Shown here piece by piece: positions 34,894-42,578 of a stretch of 52,920 bases of DNA. Positions within the stretch are counted from its first letter, which is position 1, and every line of letters begins with the position of its first letter. Both the position numbers and the translations under genes were made by a program. The notes under the pieces were generated by a model. That model was not told the origin of the DNA and ran no database searches. It saw only the letters and a list, made by a program, of their open reading frames with translations. This stretch comes from Acetobacteraceae bacterium. GTDB taxonomy: Bacteria > Pseudomonadota > Alphaproteobacteria > Acetobacterales > Acetobacteraceae. The stretch lies in contig JALHQB010000032.1 of NCBI GenBank assembly GCA_022842185.1, forward strand, positions 1 through 52,920, in the 5' to 3' direction.

Positions 34894-36313
34894 CGCCGGC
34901 TTCCTCGAATTCACCTGGGTGTGGAACCGGCGGCTGAACAACGACACGCCGTCGGTGCATCGGCGCATCGCGCGCTGGCTTGAAGCGCGGCATGTGGCGG
35001 GCGAACGCCGCCTGCTGCTGATGGCGTTCCGCGGTTGCGGGAAGTCCACGCTGGTCGGGCTGTGGTGCGCCTGGCTGCTGGCGCGCAATCCGCAGACACG
35101 CATCCTGGTGCTGGCGGCGGATGCATCGTTGGCGGTGAAGATGGTCGCAGCGGTGCGGCGCATCATCGAACGCCATCCGTTGTGCAAGCATCTGTTACCG
35201 GATGGGTCCGACGTCTGGGCATCGGATCGCTTCACCGTGGCGCGCGATGGCGCGTTGCGCGATCCGTCGATGATGGCGCAGGGCATTGGCGGCAATGTCA
35301 CCGGCAGCCGTGCGGAGGTGATCATCTGCGACGATGTCGAGGTGGCGGGCAATTGCGACACTCCGGGCAAACGCGCGGAGCTGCGCGAAAGGCTGGCGGA
35401 GGCCGAGTTCATCCTGGTGCCCGATGGCACCATCCTGTTCGTGGGCACGCCGCATTGCGAGGACAGCCTGTATCGTCCCCCGACCGAGGATGGTGCCTTC
35501 CTGCGCGGATATCGGCGGCTTGCGGTGCCGGTGATGAATGCGGCCGGGGCTTCGGCCTGGCCGGAGCGGTTCTCGCGGGAGGCGGTTGCGGCGCTGCGCG
35601 ATCGCGTCGGGCCGTTGCAGTTCCAGCGTCAGATGATGTTGCAGGCGGTCGCGTCCAGCGCGGTGCGGCTCGATCCCGCCGCGATCGTGCGGTACGGCGA
35701 GGAGCCGGAGTACCGGGAGGCGCAGGGCAGGGGGGTTTTGACCTTGCTCGGGCATCGGCTGGTGTCGGGCGGGGCGTTCTGGGACCCGGCCTATGGCCGG
35801 CCCGGGGCGGGGGATGCCTCGGTGCTGGCCTGCACCTATGCGGACCAGGAGGGGCGGCATTTCCTGCATCGGCTGGCGTATCTGACGCATGACCCTGGCG
35901 CTGCGGAGGATCCGGCGACGCAGCAATGCCGCGCGGTGGCGGCGGTGTTGCGGGAGACGTTGCTGCCGGTGGTCCGCGTCGAGACGAATGGGCTTGGACG
36001 GTTTCTGCCGGCGCTGTTGCGGCGGGAATTGGCGCGGGCTGGGGTGGCCTGCACGGTGGTGGACCATGCCAGCACGCGGGCGAAGGCGGATCGCATTCTT
36101 GGCGCGTTGGAGCCGGCCTTGGCCGCGCGCCGCTTGCACGCGCATGACAGCGTATTCCGCACGCCCTTCGCGGGCGAGATGACGGAGTGGCGTCCTGGTG
36201 CGGCGGGCGCGCGCGACGATGCTCTCGATGCCGTGTCGGGGTGCCTGTTGGCCGAACCCGTTCGACTGGTTCGTGCCGCGCCGCCGGCGCGTGCCCTGGA
36301 CTGGCGCGGCTGA
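34871..36313 (+). CDS. Phage large terminase (T7 gp19-like)
   Basis: 480 residues. The ATPase has Walker A MAFRGCGKST (~residues 51-60) and Walker B EVIICDDVEV (Asp154, Asp155), with a coupling region after it. The nuclease domain shows FWDPAYGRPGAGDASVL near residue 300 and ARDDALDAVSG near the end, the acidic residues of the RNase H-like active site. It would package DNA into proheads. Both motors look intact. ATG 34871 has GGAGGAGGA upstream. A hairpin identical in core to that after the capsid gene follows. Confidence 0.88.
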   Translation: MGRRSSADAGFLEFTWVWNRRLNNDTPSVHRRIARWLEARHVAGERRLLLMAFRGCGKSTLVGLWCAWLLARNPQTRILVLAADASLAVKMVAAVRRIIERHPLCKHLLPDGSDVWASDRFTVARDGALRDPSMMAQGIGGNVTGSRAEVIICDDVEVAGNCDTPGKRAELRERLAEAEFILVPDGTILFVGTPHCEDSLYRPPTEDGAFLRGYRRLAVPVMNAAGASAWPERFSREAVAALRDRVGPLQFQRQMMLQAVASSAVRLDPAAIVRYGEEPEYREAQGRGVLTLLGHRLVSGGAFWDPAYGRPGAGDASVLACTYADQEGRHFLHRLAYLTHDPGAAEDPATQQCRAVAAVLRETLLPVVRVETNGLGRFLPALLRRELARAGVACTVVDHASTRAKADRILGALEPALAARRLHAHDSVFRTPFAGEMTEWRPGAAGARDDALDAVSGCLLAEPVRLVRAAPPARALDWRG

Positions 36314-36333
36314 CGGCCCGTCCCGCTTTACAG

Positions 36334-36382
36334 ACAAAAAAAGGAGGGGGTCTGGGGGAGTTCTCTCCCCCGGCCTTCCTTA
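36334..36382 (+). terminator. Hairpin after the large terminase gene, repeat of the post-capsid one
   Basis: CTGGGGGAG (36352-36360) pairs with CTCCCCCGG (36365-36373), loop TTCT, flanked by AAAAAAAGGAGGGGG and CCTTCCTT. It shares core and flanks with 29311-29352. Confidence 0.6.
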
Positions 36383-36601
36383 CGCTGCGCGCTTCTTGAG
36401 GATTTCGAGCTGATGCCGGTCCCTGCCGGCATTGGTGATCTCGAAGCGCCCATCAGCGCGTGGCTGGGCCAGCCCCATCCCGGTCAGTCGGTTCAGGCAC
36501 GGCCCGTCCTTGAGACCGGGCGGGCGGCCATGCGGTCCCACCAGCGTCAGCCGGTGCAGGGCCGATCGGCAGCAGGTTTCCAGATAGGGCTCGTTCCACA
36601 T
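36380..36601 (-). CDS. Small winged-helix-like hypothetical protein, antisense in the cassette
   Basis: 73 residues, not in a named family known to me. The end PCLNRLTGMGLAQPRADGRFEITNAGRDRH has the rhythm of a winged helix wing (helix, then MGL, then GRFEIT, then H), as in DNA-binding proteins. It reads against the rest of the cassette and its stop is near the post-terminase hairpin. It could be a regulator of lysis genes or an unrelated resident gene. ATG 36601 is the only start. Confidence 0.5.
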   Translation of the reverse strand: MWNEPYLETCCRSALHRLTLVGPHGRPPGLKDGPCLNRLTGMGLAQPRADGRFEITNAGRDRHQLEILKKRAA

Positions 36602-36692
36602 CGTGGCGTCGGTACTCCCTGGGGGTGTCCCCCTGCAAGGGTGGGCCGGCGCTGTTTCCCGTTCAAGGTTCCAGCAGAAGGCAGTTCAGCGA

Positions 36693-37028
36693 ATGCCGAT
36701 CCAGATCGAACCACTATGGTGGATCACGGCCGTGGAGGCGCCCGTTGTCGCGGCGCTGTTCTGGATGATCCATGGCTTGCGCACCGACATGCAGCAGCGC
36801 TTCGAGCGTGGCGACCAGCGCGAGACCGATGCGCTGACCCGCACGCGGGATGAGCTGGCGCAGTTCAAGATCGAGGTGGCGCGGACCTATGTGCCGCTGT
36901 CGCTGATCCGTGATCTCGACAGGCGGATCTCGGATCATCTCGTTCGCATCGAGGAAAAGTTGGAGGAGGTGTCGCGCGCCGGGATCGCGGTGGCGCAGGC
37001 GGCGCGGCGGATGGAAGAACGGGAATGA
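36693..37028 (+). CDS. Single-pass membrane/coiled-coil protein, holin candidate
   Basis: 111 residues. One hydrophobic segment (WWITAVEAPVVAALFWMIHGL, residues ~9-29) is followed by a long charged coiled coil (RFERGDQRETDALTRTRDELAQ and LVRIEEKLEEVSRAG). It overlaps by 4 bp the endolysin gene. Position and topology suggest a holin or spanin-like lysis partner; sequence does not prove it. It could instead be a structural spacer. Confidence 0.55.
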   Translation: MPIQIEPLWWITAVEAPVVAALFWMIHGLRTDMQQRFERGDQRETDALTRTRDELAQFKIEVARTYVPLSLIRDLDRRISDHLVRIEEKLEEVSRAGIAVAQAARRMEERE

Positions 37029-37468
37029 GCGCGTCGCTGCAACAGGATGGCGGGGTCGGGATCCTGGCCTTGACGCTCTGGGGTGAGGCCGCGGATCGCC
37101 CGGTCCGCGCCATTGAGGCGCTGGCGGCACTGGTGTTGAACCGCGCGCGGCAGGGCCTGGTGCCTGGTGGGCCGGCGCATTGGGGGCGTGGCGTGGCGGG
37201 GGTGTGCCGTGCGCCGTTCCAGTTCCCGTGCTGGAATCGCAACCATCCTCGCCACGCGGCCTTGCGGGCGGTGCCGCCGGGTGATGCCGCGCTGGCGATC
37301 TGCCGGCGGGTGGCGGCGCGGGCGGTGGCAGGGGGCATGCCGGACCCGACCGGGGGTGCGACGCATTTCCATGATGCCACGGCGTTGCCCGGTTGGGCGC
37401 TGGGGCGGCCGGCGGTGGCGGAGATCGGCGGGCTGTGCTTCTACCGGGCCGAGGATCTGGTGGGTTAG
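37025..37468 (+). CDS. SleB-like cell wall hydrolase (endolysin candidate)
   Basis: 147 residues of the Hydrolase_2 family. LALTLWGEAADRP contains the conserved Glu, AALVLNRAR follows, and the block GVCRAPFQFPCWN and the late GGATHFHDA are typical. It cleaves peptidoglycan, most likely as a glycosidase, as in SleB. No signal peptide, so a holin would be needed for access to the wall; the preceding gene is a fit candidate. The same family exists in alphaproteobacterial GTA clusters. Confidence 0.85.
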   Translation: MSASLQQDGGVGILALTLWGEAADRPVRAIEALAALVLNRARQGLVPGGPAHWGRGVAGVCRAPFQFPCWNRNHPRHAALRAVPPGDAALAICRRVAARAVAGGMPDPTGGATHFHDATALPGWALGRPAVAEIGGLCFYRAEDLVG

Positions 37469-37471
37469 GGC

Positions 37472-37828
37472 ATGGACGCGTTCATCTACACCCTGGTCCG
37501 CGCGGCGGATTGGCGCGCGGCGGAAGCGGCGGGTGCCTATGACGGCAGCGCGGATGATGCGCGGGACGGGTTCCTGCATTTCTCATCCGCTGCACAGGTG
37601 CGGGGGAGTGCGGCCAAGCATCGCGCCGGCGTGTCGGACCTGATGCTGGTGGAAGCGGATGCCGCCGCCCTAGGCGAGGCGCTGCGGTGGGAGCCGGCCT
37701 CGGGCAGTTCGCGCCCGGGGCTGTTCCCGCATCTGTATGGCGCGCTGCCGCTGTCAGCGGTGGTTCGTGTCGTGGCCTTGCCGCTGGGCGCGGATGGGCG
37801 TCATGCGTTCCCCGCGGGCTTTGACTGA
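37472..37828 (+). CDS. DUF952 domain-containing protein
   Basis: 118 residues. The opening IYTLVRAADWRAAEAAGAYDG, then DGFLHFSSAAQV, and later FPHLYGALPLSAVV are the DUF952 pattern. The fold is related to ADP-ribosyltransferase-like folds, but activity is unknown. It starts 3 bp after the endolysin gene yet is a common chromosomal protein, so the cassette may end at 37468. Its end overlaps the convergent transporter gene by 28 bp. Confidence 0.87.
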   Translation: MDAFIYTLVRAADWRAAEAAGAYDGSADDARDGFLHFSSAAQVRGSAAKHRAGVSDLMLVEADAAALGEALRWEPASGSSRPGLFPHLYGALPLSAVVRVVALPLGADGRHAFPAGFD

Positions 37829-38673
37829 AGGCGCTTGGCGGCCTGCTGGCTCATCAGGCAGGCGAAGACGACGATCGCCGCGCCGCCCATGGTCCAGGCG
37901 CTGGGCCAGACGCTCCAGATTGCCAGGTCGAAGGCCAGGGCGAAGACCAGCGCGCTGAATTCCAGCGGCGCGAGGCGCGCGGCGGAGTCGTGGCGGAAGG
38001 CGATCGCCAGGCACAGCGTCGCTCCACCGGCCAGCAGTCCGTTCACCGACAGCGCGGCGAGGTCGAGCAGCGGCGGTGCCACCCATGACATTGCCGCGAA
38101 GGGAGCGACCAGGATCAGCCCCGGCAGGGACGACCACAGGATCAGCACCGCGAAGCCGGTTTCGTGCCGCAGCAGGCGGTTGATGGTCATCACCGCCGCG
38201 TAGCAGACCGTCGCGAAGAAGGCCCAGAGATAGGCATGGAGCGGCCCGCCGGCGGCCAGCCCCGGCCACATCGCCACCAGCACGCCGGCGAAGCCGAGCA
38301 GCGACCACCCCCAGACCGCCGGTCCGGTGCGTTCCTTCAGCACCAGTGCCGCGAGGCCGAGCGTCATGAAGGGCGCGGTGAAATACACCAGGTAGCCCTC
38401 AGCCAACGGAATCTCCCGCAGGGCGAGGAAGAAGCCGAAGCCCGACCCGATCATCATGGCTGCGCGGCCCAGGTGCAGAAAAGGGTGTGCCGTGGTCAGC
38501 CGGCCGCCTAGGCCGGGCACGATGGCACGCGCGGCGAACAGCACCAGCAGCAGCGCGGCATAGCGCGACACGATGACCTGGCTGGCCGGATAGAGCCCCG
38601 ACAGCAGCTTGGAATTGGCGTCGAGCAGGCCGAACAGCGCCATCGCCGTGACGAGATAGACCGGGCCTTTCAT
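37801..38673 (-). CDS. EamA/DMT-family transporter
   Basis: 290 residues with about ten hydrophobic helices in two EamA halves. The first half starts VYLVTAMALFGLLDANSKLLSG, typical of the drug/metabolite transporter superfamily; the second contains the LAPLEFSALVFALAFD segment. It would export a small metabolite across the inner membrane. ATG 38673 places the first helix directly after Met-Lys-Gly-Pro. Just upstream are four 45-bp tandem repeats that begin within 15 bp of the start. Confidence 0.85.
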   Translation of the reverse strand: MKGPVYLVTAMALFGLLDANSKLLSGLYPASQVIVSRYAALLLVLFAARAIVPGLGGRLTTAHPFLHLGRAAMMIGSGFGFFLALREIPLAEGYLVYFTAPFMTLGLAALVLKERTGPAVWGWSLLGFAGVLVAMWPGLAAGGPLHAYLWAFFATVCYAAVMTINRLLRHETGFAVLILWSSLPGLILVAPFAAMSWVAPPLLDLAALSVNGLLAGGATLCLAIAFRHDSAARLAPLEFSALVFALAFDLAIWSVWPSAWTMGGAAIVVFACLMSQQAAKRLQSKPAGNA

Positions 38674-38680
38674 GTGCTTT

Positions 38681-38945
38681 GCCTCAAGCGCCGGCGCGCA
38701 TATCCGTGCGCTTGCTCCTGGTCGTGCCTCAGGCTCCGGCGCGCACATCCGTGCGCTTGCTCCTTGTCGTGCCTCAGGCGCCGGCGCGTACATCCGTGCG
38801 CTTGCTCTTTGTCGTGCCTCAGGCGCCGGCGCGCACATCCGTGCGCTTGGCTGGCGCGCCATGCACTGTCGCGTCGGGGGCGGCGGGCGGTCTGGGCGCG
38901 GTCGCGCTGTGCGCTCCCGGCCCGATGCCGGGCATCGGGCCGAAG
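38681..38945 (+). repeat. Structured intergenic repeat (ATCC-loop family), copy B with four 45-bp tandem units
   Basis: Four 45-bp units begin GCCTCA(A/G)GCGCCGGCGC and each contain a hairpin with loop ATCC: stems at 38696-38711, 38741-38756, 38786-38801 and 38831-38846. Unit stems differ (GCGCAT, GCGCAC, GCGTAC, GCGCAC against GTGCGC), but each change keeps pairing as G-U on the plus strand. Downstream is the 22-base block GGGCGCGGTCGCGCTGTGCGCT (38894-38915), then a GGCCCGATGCCGGGCATCGGGCC stem-loop. The gap 38674-39066 holds nothing else recognisable; the open frames across it are repeat products. Confidence 0.7.
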
Positions 38946-39066
38946 GTTGCTGGCGAGGGGCGGCACCGGCGAACTTTCTTCGTGTGACTGGCGCTTCTGG
39001 CCATGGGCGCCACCGCGCGTCAACCGGGCTTTCCCCACGCGGCAGGCCAGGGCACAAGACGCGACG

Positions 39067-40122
39067 ATGATCCCCTCCCTCGCTTCCGCCCTGATGCCCC
39101 TGATGCGCGGGCTCGATGCCGAAACCGCACATGGAATCGCGCTGAAGGCACTGGCCGCCGGCCTCGCCGGGCGCGATTCCGGCCGCGATGACGCCGTGCT
39201 GGCGACCGAGGCCTTCGGCCTGCGCTTCCGCAACCCGATTGGCCTGGCCGCCGGCTTCGACAAGGATGCGGTGGCCGTGATGCCGCTGATGCGGCTGGGC
39301 TTCGGCTTCGTCGAGGCGGGCACCGTCACGCCGCGCCCGCAGCCCGGCAATCCCCGCCCCCGCCTGTTCCGCCTGACGGAAGATGCCGCGGTGATCAACC
39401 GCATGGGCTTCAACAATGGCGGGCTGGATGGGTATGTGGCGCGGCTGCGCGACCTGCCGGCCGAACGCCCCGCCGTGTTCGGGGCCAATATCGGCATCAA
39501 CAAGGACGGCGCGGATCCCGAACGCGATTATCCGGCGCTGTATGCCGCCGTGGCGCCCTATGCGGATTACGTCACGGTGAACGTGTCATCCCCCAACACG
39601 CCCGGGCTGCGAGATTTGCAGGGGGAGGAGCGGCTCGCCGCCATCCTCGACGCCATCGCCGCGACGCGCGCCGGGCTGCCGCGCACGCCCCCGCTGCTGG
39701 TCAAGATCGCACCCGACCTGGCGGATGATGCGCTGGGGCCGATTGTGCAGGCCTGCCTGACGCGCGGCGTCGCGGGGCTGATCATCTCCAACACCACGAT
39801 CGCGCGACCCGCGCTGCGTTCGGCGCATGCGAAGCAGGCCGGTGGCCTGTCGGGCGCGCCGCTTTTCGCGCCATCGACTGAGGTGCTGCGCAAGGTGTTC
39901 CGCATCGCGCGCGGGCGGCTGACGCTGATCGGCGTAGGCGGCATCGCCACGGCTGAACAGGCCTATGCCAAGATCCGCGCCGGGGCGTCGCTGGTGCAGA
40001 TCTACACCGGCTTCGCCTATGCCGGCCCGGTGCTGCCGCGGCGGATCGCCGACGGCCTGGCGGCGCTGCTCAAGCGCGATGGATTCACTTCTGTGGCCGA
40101 CGCCGTCGGCAAGGATGCGTGA
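39067..40122 (+). CDS. pyrD: Dihydroorotate dehydrogenase (quinone)
   Basis: 351 residues, class 2. FRNPIGLAAGFDKD, GAGTVTPRPQPGN-like, NRMGFNNGG and NVSSPNTPGLRDLQ are the FMN and orotate binding blocks; SNTTIARP and the VGGIATAEQAYAKIRAGASLVQIYTG end are typical. The short N-terminal helix pair binds membrane quinone. It oxidises dihydroorotate in pyrimidine synthesis. ATG 39067 is preceded by the long repeat region; the stop overlaps the next start. Confidence 0.96.
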   Translation: MIPSLASALMPLMRGLDAETAHGIALKALAAGLAGRDSGRDDAVLATEAFGLRFRNPIGLAAGFDKDAVAVMPLMRLGFGFVEAGTVTPRPQPGNPRPRLFRLTEDAAVINRMGFNNGGLDGYVARLRDLPAERPAVFGANIGINKDGADPERDYPALYAAVAPYADYVTVNVSSPNTPGLRDLQGEERLAAILDAIAATRAGLPRTPPLLVKIAPDLADDALGPIVQACLTRGVAGLIISNTTIARPALRSAHAKQAGGLSGAPLFAPSTEVLRKVFRIARGRLTLIGVGGIATAEQAYAKIRAGASLVQIYTGFAYAGPVLPRRIADGLAALLKRDGFTSVADAVGKDA

Positions 40123-40982
40123 TGGACATTCTCGACGGCATTGCAGTCATTGCCGACCGCTACGATGGCTATGTGCTCGACCTGTGGGGCGTGGTGCATG
40201 ACGGCCGCAAGCCCTATCCCGGCGTGCCCGAGGCGCTGGCCGCGTTGAAGGCGCGCGGCAAGCGCATCGTGTTCCTGACGAACGCGCCGCGCCGGGCTTG
40301 GGTGGTGGGGGAAATGCTCGACCGCATGGGCCTCGATCGCGCGCTGTATGACGGCATCATGTCGTCGGGCGAAGTGTCCTGGCGGCATCTGAAGGATCGG
40401 CGTGATCCGTGGTTCGCCGGGCTCGGGCGCCGCTGCGTGCATATCGGCCCGGAACGGGACCTGTCGGTGGTCGAAGATGGCGCGGCGGAAATCGTGACGG
40501 ACCCTGCCCAGGCCGATTTCCTGCTCAACACCGGCCCGGACGACCAGCGTGGCCCGACCAGCCCCGAACCGTACCGACCGATGCTGGAAGCCTGCGCGGC
40601 CGCGAAGCTGCCGATGGTCTGCGTCAACCCCGACCGGGCGGTGATGGTGGGCGGGCGCAAGGTGATCTGCGCCGGTGCGCTGGCCGACATCTACCTCGAA
40701 CTCGGCTGCGCGGTGCGGGAGATCGGCAAGCCTGACCCCGCCGTCTATGAACCCGTGCTGGAACTGCTCGGCAATCCTGCGCGGCACCGCGTGGTGGCGA
40801 TCGGTGACACGCCGCACACGGATCTCGCCGGTGCACAGGCGGCTGGGCTGGATGCGTTGTGGGCGCTGACCGGCCTGGCGGCCGAGGCGCATGGCGACAA
40901 CCCATCCGCGGAGCATCTGGCCGCCGTCGCGCATGACGAAGGCGTGCGGCCCATCGCGGCGGTGCGGAGCCTGCGCTGGTGA
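40122..40982 (+). CDS. TIGR01459-family HAD-type hydrolase
   Basis: 286 residues. GYVLDLWGVVHDG is HAD motif I in its class IIA form, VFLTNAPR is motif II, and GDTPHTDLAGAQAAGLDALW is the C-terminal acidic motif III/IV. The long cap domain lies between, as in NagD-like phosphatases. It hydrolyses an unknown phosphate ester. ATG 40122 overlaps pyrD's stop, and the end overlaps the next gene, so the three are one operon. Confidence 0.88.
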   Translation: MDILDGIAVIADRYDGYVLDLWGVVHDGRKPYPGVPEALAALKARGKRIVFLTNAPRRAWVVGEMLDRMGLDRALYDGIMSSGEVSWRHLKDRRDPWFAGLGRRCVHIGPERDLSVVEDGAAEIVTDPAQADFLLNTGPDDQRGPTSPEPYRPMLEACAAAKLPMVCVNPDRAVMVGGRKVICAGALADIYLELGCAVREIGKPDPAVYEPVLELLGNPARHRVVAIGDTPHTDLAGAQAAGLDALWALTGLAAEAHGDNPSAEHLAAVAHDEGVRPIAAVRSLRW

Positions 40983-41335
40983 CCGCCCGCGCGCAGCAAA
41001 GCCTGCGCGCGATCTGCCTCGCCTTGCCCGAGGCCGCCGAGCAGCAGACCTGGGAACGCCCGACCTTTCGCATCCGCGGCAAGATCTTCTGCATGTGGCG
41101 CCCGATGGATGACGGCACCGGCGCGCTGTGGTGCAAAGCGCCGCAGGGCGTGCAGGAGATGCTGGTGGAAGCCGACCCCGACCGCTTCTTCCGCCCGCCC
41201 TATGTGGGGCCGAAAGGCTGGATTGGACTGCTGCTCGACCGCAACACGGATTGGGATGAGGTCGCGGCGCTGGTGCGGCGGTCCTGGCGCATGACGGCTG
41301 GCAAGCGGCTTTCGGCGACGCTGCCGGAGGCGTGA
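40979..41335 (+). CDS. MmcQ/YjbR family protein
   Basis: 118 residues of the MmcQ/YjbR fold: LALPEAAEQQTWERPTFRIRGKIFCMW, then PPYVGPKGWIGLLLD and WDEVAALVRRSWRM. The fold is double-wing-like and often annotated DNA-binding, though function is uncertain. GTG 40979 overlaps the HAD gene. It is the last gene before a repeat-rich gap. Confidence 0.88.
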   Translation: MTARAQQSLRAICLALPEAAEQQTWERPTFRIRGKIFCMWRPMDDGTGALWCKAPQGVQEMLVEADPDRFFRPPYVGPKGWIGLLLDRNTDWDEVAALVRRSWRMTAGKRLSATLPEA

Positions 41336-41340
41336 GGCGG

Positions 41341-41520
41341 CGCGTTCTTCGGCCCGCTGCCCGGATTCGGGCCAGTAGCGCACAGCGCGACCGCGCCCAA
41401 CCCGCAAGAAGTGCCCCGGCGCACCAGTGCGTGGCGCGCAAGCCAAGCCGCCGGATGGCGGCGCCGGCGCTTGAGGCAAGAAAAATCCGCCGGATGGCGG
41501 CGCCGGCGATTGAGGCCGGG
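41341..41520 (-). repeat. Structured intergenic repeat (ATCC-loop family), copy A with two units
   Basis: On the minus strand, two 39-bp spaced hairpins with loop ATCC: GCCGCC-GGAT-GGCGGC (41447-41462 on plus) and CCGCC-GGAT-GGCGG (41487-41500). The 22-base block of this family is at 41377-41398 (as AGCGCACAGCGCGACCGCGCCC on plus). The order of parts matches copies B and C. No gene is seen between 41336 and 41530. Confidence 0.65.
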
Positions 41521-41530
41521 ATATGCCGCC

Positions 41531-41872
41531 TCAGTCCACGATGAACAGCTTCGCCCCGCCTTCCGTGCGTGACCGGTGCGCCTCCGCCCCATCCGCCACC
41601 TGGTACGACATGCCCGGCTTCAGGGTGAACACACGGCCGTCGGCGAGCGTCGTCTCCAACTCCCCCTCCAGCACCAGCAGCACATGGCCCTTCTGGCACC
41701 AGTGGTCCGAGACATAGCCAGGCGAGTACTCGACCATCCGCACGCGGATGGGGTTTTCCGCAGGCCCGAGCTGGCGGGTGCGCCACAGGGCCTCCCCCAC
41801 ATCCCCGGCATGGCGGGTCGGCTCGATGGCGGACCAATCGGTGGTATCGAAGGGGATGGCGGCCATCTGCAT
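41531..41872 (-). CDS. DHCW-motif cupin fold protein
   Basis: 113 residues of a small cupin. VSDHWCQKGHVLLVLEGEL contains the metal-binding His residues and the Asp-His-Trp-Cys-like motif, followed by FTLKPGMSYQVADGAEAHRS and KLFIVD. Function is unknown; a metal-bound barrel is certain from the motif. ATG 41872 and ATG 41866 are both possible. The gene is 13 bp from the convergent-same-strand algH-like gene's end, so both may be read together from the algH side. Confidence 0.85.
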   Translation of the reverse strand: MQMAAIPFDTTDWSAIEPTRHAGDVGEALWRTRQLGPAENPIRVRMVEYSPGYVSDHWCQKGHVLLVLEGELETTLADGRVFTLKPGMSYQVADGAEAHRSRTEGGAKLFIVD

Positions 41873-41885
41873 GGGGCGGGCTTTC

Positions 41886-42485
41886 TCAGGCGTGGCCGGC
41901 GGTGCCGGACAGCAGGGCGGGATTGACGCGCAGCTTGGCCAGCGCGGCATCCCAGGTGTCACTGGTGTCGTCACGGAACACCAGCGACCCGTCGGCGGGC
42001 ACGTTCAGCCAGGCATTGCGCTGGATCTCATCTTCCAGCTGCCCCGGCGCCCAGCCGGCATAGCCCAGCGCGAGCACGCAATCCTTCGGCCCGCCACCAC
42101 CGGCGATGGCCTTGAGGATATCGACGCTGGCGGTCATCGCCAGGCCCTTCACCACCGCCATGCTGCCATCGGTGGACCAATCATCGCTGTGCAGCACGAA
42201 GCCGCGGCCGGCTTCGACCGGGCCGCCATCGAGCATGCGGATGCGCCGCTGCGGCGGCAGGGGCAGGACTTCCAACTGGCGCAGCAGGTCATCGAACACC
42301 ATGCCAGGCAACGGGCGATTGACCACCAGGCCCATCGCGCCTTCGGCGGAATGCGCGCAGAGGCACACCACCGTGTGGTCGAAGCGCGGATCCTGCATGC
42401 CCGGCATGGCGATCAGCAGGTGACCGGTGAGGTAGGTGCCGTCGGTGTCGGCCGGCGGAGGAGAGAAGGAGGCCATAGAAGCCAT
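41886..42485 (-). CDS. YqgE/AlgH family protein (UPF0301)
   Basis: 199 residues. LIAMPGMQDPRFDHTVVCLCAHSAEGAMGLVVNRP is the family opening, and the middle DGGPVEAGRGFVLHS and ALGYAGWAPGQLEDE are equally typical. Its role is not established (linked to alginate regulation in Pseudomonas). ATG 42485 gives Met-Ala-Ser-Met; ATG 42476 is also possible. It is divergent from the peroxiredoxin gene. Confidence 0.92.
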   Translation of the reverse strand: MASMASFSPPPADTDGTYLTGHLLIAMPGMQDPRFDHTVVCLCAHSAEGAMGLVVNRPLPGMVFDDLLRQLEVLPLPPQRRIRMLDGGPVEAGRGFVLHSDDWSTDGSMAVVKGLAMTASVDILKAIAGGGGPKDCVLALGYAGWAPGQLEDEIQRNAWLNVPADGSLVFRDDTSDTWDAALAKLRVNPALLSGTAGHA

Positions 42486-42578
42486 CTGGCGCCAGCCGGC
42501 CAGCGGCGCAAGGCTTCGTCGGCCGATGACAGCCAGCCCGGGGCGGGCTACATCCGGTGATGCAATAAGGAGGGCGAC

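Noticed and set aside
32228..35191. 987-residue minus-strand frame opposite tailspike and terminase
   Set aside because: Shadow frame with the same His/Arg/Gln-rich bias; the plus strand has clear phage genes.
24298..37468. RcGTA-type gene transfer agent
   Set aside because: Portal, scaffold and tail genes are of the T7/podovirus type and order. RcGTA has siphovirus-type tail genes, so any GTA-like function would be of separate origin.
23494..38673. tRNA or attachment site flanking the phage cassette
   Set aside because: No tRNA-like T-arm or cloverleaf was found near either end, and no direct repeat of useful length was seen by eye.
38681..38860. CRISPR-like array
   Set aside because: The four 45-bp units are contiguous with no unique spacers, and no cas genes are near.
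38679..38987. Repeat proteins encoded over the 45-bp tandem units
   Set aside because: Because 45 is divisible by three, several frames stay open on both strands. There is no ribosome site, and the pattern of changes preserves hairpins rather than a peptide.
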